From positions 1 to 10,301 of the forward strand of contig JBILKV010000153.1 in assembly GCA_044376515.1 (NCBI GenBank): a DNA stretch of 10,301 bases, given 5' to 3'. Position numbers and translations under genes: made by a program. A model generated the notes under the pieces. That model did no database searches and was not told where the DNA came from. It saw nothing but the letters and a program-made list of their open reading frames with translations. Positions within the stretch are counted from its first letter, which is position 1; each line of letters starts with the position of its first letter. Below, piece by piece: positions 6,727 to 10,301 of this stretch. The stretch is from Chth-196 sp044376515 (GTDB lineage Bacteria > Verrucomicrobiota > Verrucomicrobiia > Chthoniobacterales > Chthoniobacteraceae).

Positions 6727-7107
6727 ATGATCACCAAACTCCTTCACACCCGTTACCGCGTTGAAAACCTGGAGCGCACCGTTGTGTTCTACACACGGGT
6801 GCTTGGCCTCCAAGAAGTGTCCAGGCACCGTTCCCCGCGGGGTTCGGAGTTGGTGTTTTTCAAAGCGCCCCAGAGCGAGGAACTCATCGAGATTTGTTGC
6901 TACCCTGCGTCGGGCCCCGTCGTGGTCGGAGCGGATTTGACGCACCTCGCTTTTGAGGTAGATGATCTCGAGCGCTTCGCCCTTCACGCCGCAGCGGAGG
7001 GTTTTCCGCTTTCCGACGGCCCCACAAAGACCTCCTCCGGAAGCATCATCGCCTTCATCGACGCGCCGGAGGGATACGAGGTCGAACTGATCCAGCGGCC
7101 ACGCTAG
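6727..7107 (+). CDS. Glyoxalase I-like VOC protein (probable lactoylglutathione lyase)
   Basis: The 126-residue protein is a single-chain vicinal-oxygen-chelate protein with two beta-alpha-beta-beta-beta repeats (about 3-58 and 68-123). It resembles E. coli GloA: LLHTRYRV (5-12) begins the first repeat, and the four metal ligands are all present by motif, His7, Glu55 (in LIEIC), His73 (in LTHLAFEVDD) and Glu120 (in GYEVELI). GloA isomerises the hemithioacetal of methylglyoxal and a thiol to the lactoyl thioester in the cytoplasm, detoxifying methylglyoxal that leaks from triose phosphates. Some PVC bacteria may use a thiol other than glutathione, so I leave the symbol blank. The ATG at 6727 gives the standard N-terminus; an upstream in-frame ATG at 6649 would add 26 unlikely residues. 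No clear Shine-Dalgarno is seen. It lies 67 nt before pyk in the same direction. Confidence 0.82.
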   Translation: MITKLLHTRYRVENLERTVVFYTRVLGLQEVSRHRSPRGSELVFFKAPQSEELIEICCYPASGPVVVGADLTHLAFEVDDLERFALHAAAEGFPLSDGPTKTSSGSIIAFIDAPEGYEVELIQRPR

Positions 7108-7174
7108 GGGACTTCGCGTGTCCTGTACATCCTCCGGCTTGCCGCGACAGGCCGCTTCCGCTCTCCTCGGGCCC

Positions 7175-8578
7175 ATGCGCAAGACAAAGATCATCGTCAC
7201 GCTGGGCCCCGCCACCGAATCGGAGGAAATGCTGAGGGAGTTGATTCAGGCGGGCGCGAATGTTTTCCGACTGAACATGAGCCATGCGCCGCACGACTGG
7301 GTGCGGATGCTTGTGCCGCGTATCCGCTCCGTCGCGGAGTCCTTGAGCCAGACGGTCGGCATCCTCATGGACACGCAGGGCCCCGCCATCCGGACGGGCG
7401 ACCTTCCGGCCAAGCTGCAGCTCAAAGCCGGCGACATCTTTGAATTCACGGTGCGCGGGGAAAAGAGCGAGGAGGATTACTCCGTTGATGTGAACTATGA
7501 CGGGTTGATCGACGACATCTCAGAGGGCGACACCGTGCTGGTGGACAACGGCGTGATCCACATGAAGGTGCTTGAAAAAAAGGGGCACCGGATCCGTTGC
7601 GAGGTGCTCACCGAGGGACTGATGGGGTCACGACGGCATATTAATTTGCCCGGGGTCCGTGTGAACCTCCCGCCGCTTACGGAAAAGGATTTGGACGACG
7701 TGGCGTTGGGCTGCCAACTGGAGGTGGATTTTGTGGCGCTTTCCTTTTGCCGGCAGGGAAGCGACGTCATCGCGCTCCGCGAGGAGTTGACCGTGCGTGG
7801 AAGTCGCGCCCGGATTGTGGCCAAGATCGAGGACCAACTCGCAGTGCGCAACCTCGACGAGATCATCCGGTTGGCGGACATCCTGATGGTGGCCCGCGGC
7901 GACCTCGGCATCGAGTGCCCCATGGAGGATCTCCCCATCATCCAAAGGCGCATCGTCAAGCGGTGCATCCGCGCGGGACGCCCTGTGATCGTGGCCACCC
8001 ACATGCTCGAGTCCATGATTCTTAATCCGGTCCCGACCCGCGCCGAGGTGACCGATGTCGCCAACGCCGTCTTTGAACAGGCCGACGCCATCATGCTTTC
8101 GGGCGAGACCACTGTCGGAAAATATCCGGTTAAATGCGTGGAAGTTCTTGACCGGGTCGCCCGGCGCATTGAACGCAGCGGCGGCGCCGGTTTCGGGGCG
8201 GAGGCCGTTCTGAGCGACGACCGCCAAAAAACGGCCCATGCCGCGGTCGTGCTTGCCAACTCGATGCCGGGGTCGAAGTTGGTCGTTTTCACCAGAAGAG
8301 GCGTCATGGCCGACTTCGCCTCCAATCAACGACCGGTGCATGCGCCGATTTTTGCGTTCGCCCCGACGCCGACTTCGGCGCGGCGGCTCACCCTCAACCG
8401 GGACTTGGTGCCCTTTTTTCTGCCGTTCGAGGCCCCCTCGGACCGGGTGATCCCCGCCGCCAAGCAACTGCTCCTCGAGCGGGGTTTGATAAAAAAAGGG
8501 GACAAGCTTGTCATCATCAGCGATTCGCCGGGGGGCGAGCAGCATTTTGATTCGGTCCAGGTGCGTACCGTCCTCTGA
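7175..8578 (+). CDS. pyk: Pyruvate kinase
   Basis: Pyruvate kinase transfers phosphate from phosphoenolpyruvate to ADP, the last step of glycolysis. The 467-residue length is usual. Residues 1-74 and 167-330 form the A barrel, about 75-166 the B lid, and about 350-467 the C domain. RLNMSH (32-37), MDTQGPAIRTG (65-75), NLPGVRVNLPPLTEKD (157-172), KIED (217-220) with catalytic Lys217 and metal ligand Glu219, ARGDLGIE (240-247) with Asp243, ATHMLESM (274-281) and MLSGETTVGKYP (307-318) are the family blocks. The potassium-site motif is unusual: the common DTKGPEIRTG reads DTQGPAIRTG. The frame opens at 7118, but the ATG at 7175 (MRKTKIIVTLGP) matches the normal start. It follows the glyoxalase by 67 nt, probably as one transcript, and ends before a likely terminator. 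The enzyme type is certain; isozyme class and allostery are not. Confidence 0.98.
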   Translation: MRKTKIIVTLGPATESEEMLRELIQAGANVFRLNMSHAPHDWVRMLVPRIRSVAESLSQTVGILMDTQGPAIRTGDLPAKLQLKAGDIFEFTVRGEKSEEDYSVDVNYDGLIDDISEGDTVLVDNGVIHMKVLEKKGHRIRCEVLTEGLMGSRRHINLPGVRVNLPPLTEKDLDDVALGCQLEVDFVALSFCRQGSDVIALREELTVRGSRARIVAKIEDQLAVRNLDEIIRLADILMVARGDLGIECPMEDLPIIQRRIVKRCIRAGRPVIVATHMLESMILNPVPTRAEVTDVANAVFEQADAIMLSGETTVGKYPVKCVEVLDRVARRIERSGGAGFGAEAVLSDDRQKTAHAAVVLANSMPGSKLVVFTRRGVMADFASNQRPVHAPIFAFAPTPTSARRLTLNRDLVPFFLPFEAPSDRVIPAAKQLLLERGLIKKGDKLVIISDSPGGEQHFDSVQVRTVL

Positions 8579-8714
8579 TCACGGGTGACGGGGGTGTCCG
8601 GGCCGAGGAGAAGAGGAAACAGTTCGGCCTGTTTTTCTAGTAAAATTTGCCTCTGGAGCCTCGGCGTCCGGGGTGGGTGAAGCCCGCAATGCTGATTTCG
8701 CCGCTCTGCTTGGC
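8579..8714. other. Convergent intergenic region
   Basis: These 136 nt lie between the stops of pyk and the DUF1501 gene. Apart from the terminator described above, I see no gene. On the minus strand, no strong hairpin followed by a T-run is evident for the DUF1501 transcript. Confidence 0.6.
8600..8637 (+). terminator. Probable intrinsic terminator after pyk
   Basis: ggccga (8601-8606) pairs perfectly with tcggcc (8624-8629), with G-U pairs extending each end, enclosing a purine-rich loop of about 15 nt. The right arm is followed at once by a run of five T (8632-8636). This begins 22 nt after the pyk stop and is in the right orientation for the glyoxalase-pyk transcript. A shorter alternative stem, aaacag (8617-8622) with ctgttt (8629-8634), is mutually exclusive with it. 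The minus-strand reading has no T-run, so it should not stop the convergent DUF1501 transcript. Confidence 0.6.
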
Positions 8715-10151
8715 TCAGCAAAGGATGTCGTGGATGACCTGGCCATGGACGTCGGTGAGGCGGATGTCCCGACCGCTGAAGCGGAACGTGAGGCGAGTGT
8801 GGTCGATTCCGAGCAGGTGCATGATGGTGGCGTGCAAGTCGTGGACCATCAGAGGCTTGTCGACGGCTTTGTAGCCGTACTCGTCCGTCGCGCCATAGAT
8901 CGTCCCGCCTTTGATCCCGCCGCCCGCCAGCCAGATGGTGAAACCGAAGGGGTTGTGGTCGCGCCCGTCCTTGCCCTGCGCAAAGGGAGTACGCCCGAAC
9001 TCGCCCGACCAGACCACCAGCGTGCTCTCCCACAGCCCGCAGGCCTTCAAATCGCGCAGCAGTGCCGCAATCGGTTGATCCACAGCGCGGGCGTTGTTTT
9101 CATGCCCCTCCTTGAGCTTGCCATGCTGGTCCCAACGGTCCCCTCCGACCGGCGGGCAGGTGAGTTCCACAAACCGCACACCGCGTTCGACAAGGCGGCG
9201 GGCGATCAGGCACTGTTGCGCGAAGGTACGGGTGGGCGCAAACTGCGCGTTGAAGCCGTACATCTCCTTGAGTGTCTCGGACTCGCCCTTGGTTTCCATA
9301 AGCTCTGGAACGGCCGCCTGCATTCTAAAGGCGAGTTCCCCGTTGAGGATGGCGCTTTCGATCTGGTCGTGCGCGCCCACCCGCGAGAGCAGTCCGCGAT
9401 CGAGTTTGCGCGCAAGGGCGAGTTTGCGCTGTTGCAGTTCAAGCGAAGGCTCTGAGGGGGTGATGTTGGCCAGGGGCAGCGCTCCGGGCTTGAACACAGA
9501 GCCCTGAAAGGTGGCGGGCAGAAAGCCGGAGTTGAAGTTGTCCAGACCGCCCGGCGGAATCAGTCCTCCATTGAGGACCACAAAGCCGGGAAGGTCCAGG
9601 TTCTCCGAACCGAGGCCGTAGCCAAGCCACGCGCCCATGCTCGGCCGCCCCTGCAAACCGCTGCCGGTGTGTAGGAAGTAGTTGGCGTTGGTGTGCTCCG
9701 AAAACTCGCTCGTCATGGAACGCACCACCGCCAAATCGTCGACGCACTGGGCCACACAGGGGAACAGGCTGCTGACCGGAATGCCGCTCCGGCCGTGTTG
9801 CCTGAATTCCCACGGCGAGGCGAGCGTCGCGCCGTTATTGTTAAACTGCGTGGCCTCCATCTTCATCCCAAACGGCTGGCCGTTTTCGGCGGTGAGCCTC
9901 GGTTTCGGGTCGAAGGTGTCCACCTGCGACGGGCCACCATCCATGTAGAGGAAGATCACACTCTTGACCTTCGGCGCGAAATGTCCGGGTTTTGGCGAGA
10001 GTTGGCCTGGTTGCGCCCCGTTGGCCGCACCGCCAAAGACCCGTCGGGGATGCAGCGCCGTAAACGCCAACGCGCCGAAGCCTCCGGCGCAGCGCGCCAG
10101 CATCTCGCGGCGGCTCACAAAGGGGGAAGCGGTGTGGTTGCACGGATACAT
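8715..10151 (-). CDS. DUF1501 protein, Tat-exported, alkaline-phosphatase-superfamily fold
   Basis: This 478-residue protein belongs to DUF1501, a family abundant in Planctomycetota and Verrucomicrobiota and related to sulfatases and alkaline phosphatases. Its N-terminus has a twin-arginine signal, SRREML (13-18), followed by a small hydrophobic stretch (about 20-32), so it is probably exported folded to the periplasm. LYMDGGPSQVDTFDPKP (68-84) near the start and SGEFGRTPF (382-390), GKDGRDHNPFG (393-403) and VHDLHATIMHLLG (436-448) are the conserved blocks; Asp71, Asp398, His399 and His440 are candidate metal ligands by analogy with the superfamily. The frame opens at 10211, but the ATG at 10151 follows the DUF1553 stop after 2 nt and leaves a sensible signal peptide. 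The biochemical activity is not established; roles in breaking down sulfated or complex polysaccharides have been suggested for the pair. It is convergent with pyk. Confidence 0.93.
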   Translation of the reverse strand: MYPCNHTASPFVSRREMLARCAGGFGALAFTALHPRRVFGGAANGAQPGQLSPKPGHFAPKVKSVIFLYMDGGPSQVDTFDPKPRLTAENGQPFGMKMEATQFNNNGATLASPWEFRQHGRSGIPVSSLFPCVAQCVDDLAVVRSMTSEFSEHTNANYFLHTGSGLQGRPSMGAWLGYGLGSENLDLPGFVVLNGGLIPPGGLDNFNSGFLPATFQGSVFKPGALPLANITPSEPSLELQQRKLALARKLDRGLLSRVGAHDQIESAILNGELAFRMQAAVPELMETKGESETLKEMYGFNAQFAPTRTFAQQCLIARRLVERGVRFVELTCPPVGGDRWDQHGKLKEGHENNARAVDQPIAALLRDLKACGLWESTLVVWSGEFGRTPFAQGKDGRDHNPFGFTIWLAGGGIKGGTIYGATDEYGYKAVDKPLMVHDLHATIMHLLGIDHTRLTFRFSGRDIRLTDVHGQVIHDILC

Positions 10152-10153
10152 GG

Positions 10154-10301
10154 CTAGTTGATGTGGATGAACTCCTTGGTGTTGAACAACACGTGGGCAA
10201 GGTCCGCCCACGGCCGCGCATCTTCCGGCGGACAGTTGAGCACCGCCGCCTGCTCCTGAAGGAAGGCCAGCGCGTCCCCGATTTCCTCTGCTGAAGGCTG
10301 G
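10154..10301 (-). CDS. DUF1553 (PSD1-type) protein, C-terminal end (runs off the window)
   Basis: My translation of the minus strand gives the last 49 residues before the TAG at 10156-10154. WADLAHVLFNTKEFIHIN at the very end matches the usual close of DUF1553 domains, in which a Trp-x-Asp-Leu helix leads to an Asn-x-x-Glu-Phe stretch. In PVC bacteria such proteins typically carry a DUF1549 domain, and often a cytochrome c-like domain, ahead of DUF1553; none of that part is in this window. The stop lies 2 nt before the DUF1501 start (TAG CC ATG), the standard operon order for this pair. Function is unknown; the pair is thought to act outside the cytoplasm. Confidence 0.85.
   Translation of the reverse strand, partial: QPSAEEIGDALAFLQEQAAVLNCPPEDARPWADLAHVLFNTKEFIHIN

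Noticed and set aside
6040..7215. A 391-codon minus-strand frame across the start of xylB and the glyoxalase gene.
   Set aside because: It overlaps two confident genes in other frames and crosses the divergent intergenic region, and contains no known motif.
7628..8545. A 305-codon minus-strand frame opposite pyk.
   Set aside because: pyk is certain on the other strand, and the frame has no family resemblance.
1..10301. Search by eye for CRISPR arrays, tRNA genes, insertion sequences, inverted-repeat ends, integrases, or toxin and defence genes.
   Set aside because: No regularly spaced repeats, no transposase-like frames, no tRNA-like cloverleaf with CCA end and no defence-type domains were seen. 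The gene content is metabolic and envelope-related.

Overview
This GC-rich window most likely comes from a Gram-negative bacterium of the Planctomycetota-Verrucomicrobiota (PVC) group. The strongest clue is the DUF1553/DUF1501 gene pair at the right edge, an expanded and characteristic family pair there. The style of the xylulokinase, PfkB and ABC-exporter genes makes me lean to Verrucomicrobiota, but that is inference from general familiarity and not from a search. Most starts lack a recognisable Shine-Dalgarno sequence, which also fits such a lineage.

Left and centre (1-6632), all on the minus strand and tightly spaced. In the direction of transcription the order is xylB (xylulokinase), ubiX (flavin prenyltransferase), a DUF374 acyltransferase, folD (one-carbon folate enzyme), a PfkB sugar kinase, an MsbA-like ABC exporter, and the first 78 codons of a HI0933/YhiN-type flavoprotein that runs off the window. 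Gaps are 80 nt or less. Two junctions (ubiX/DUF374 and pfkB/ABC exporter) are 4-nt GTGA overlaps, pointing to translational coupling. The likeliest reading is one long housekeeping operon or two nested ones, mixing sugar phosphorylation, cofactor and folate metabolism, and envelope lipid functions.

Middle (6633-8640). A 94-nt divergent intergenic region separates xylB from a plus-strand pair: a GloA-like glyoxalase with all four metal ligands, and pyruvate kinase. The region holds a perfect 10-bp palindrome inside a weak sigma70-like promoter candidate. The plus-strand pair ends at a plausible intrinsic terminator. Both directions of this region handle sugar phosphates or their toxic by-product methylglyoxal, so shared control is plausible but unproven.

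Right (8715-10301), minus strand. The C-terminus of a DUF1553 protein is followed after 2 nt by a complete Tat-exported DUF1501 protein. It converges on pyk.

I see no RNA genes, CRISPR array, insertion sequence, integrase or other sign of a mobile or defence system. The window looks like core chromosome plus one PVC-specific gene pair of poorly known function. The points most worth a second look are an unusual pyruvate kinase potassium-site motif, the DUF1553/DUF1501 pair, and the gene company of ubiX and the DUF374 acyltransferase.
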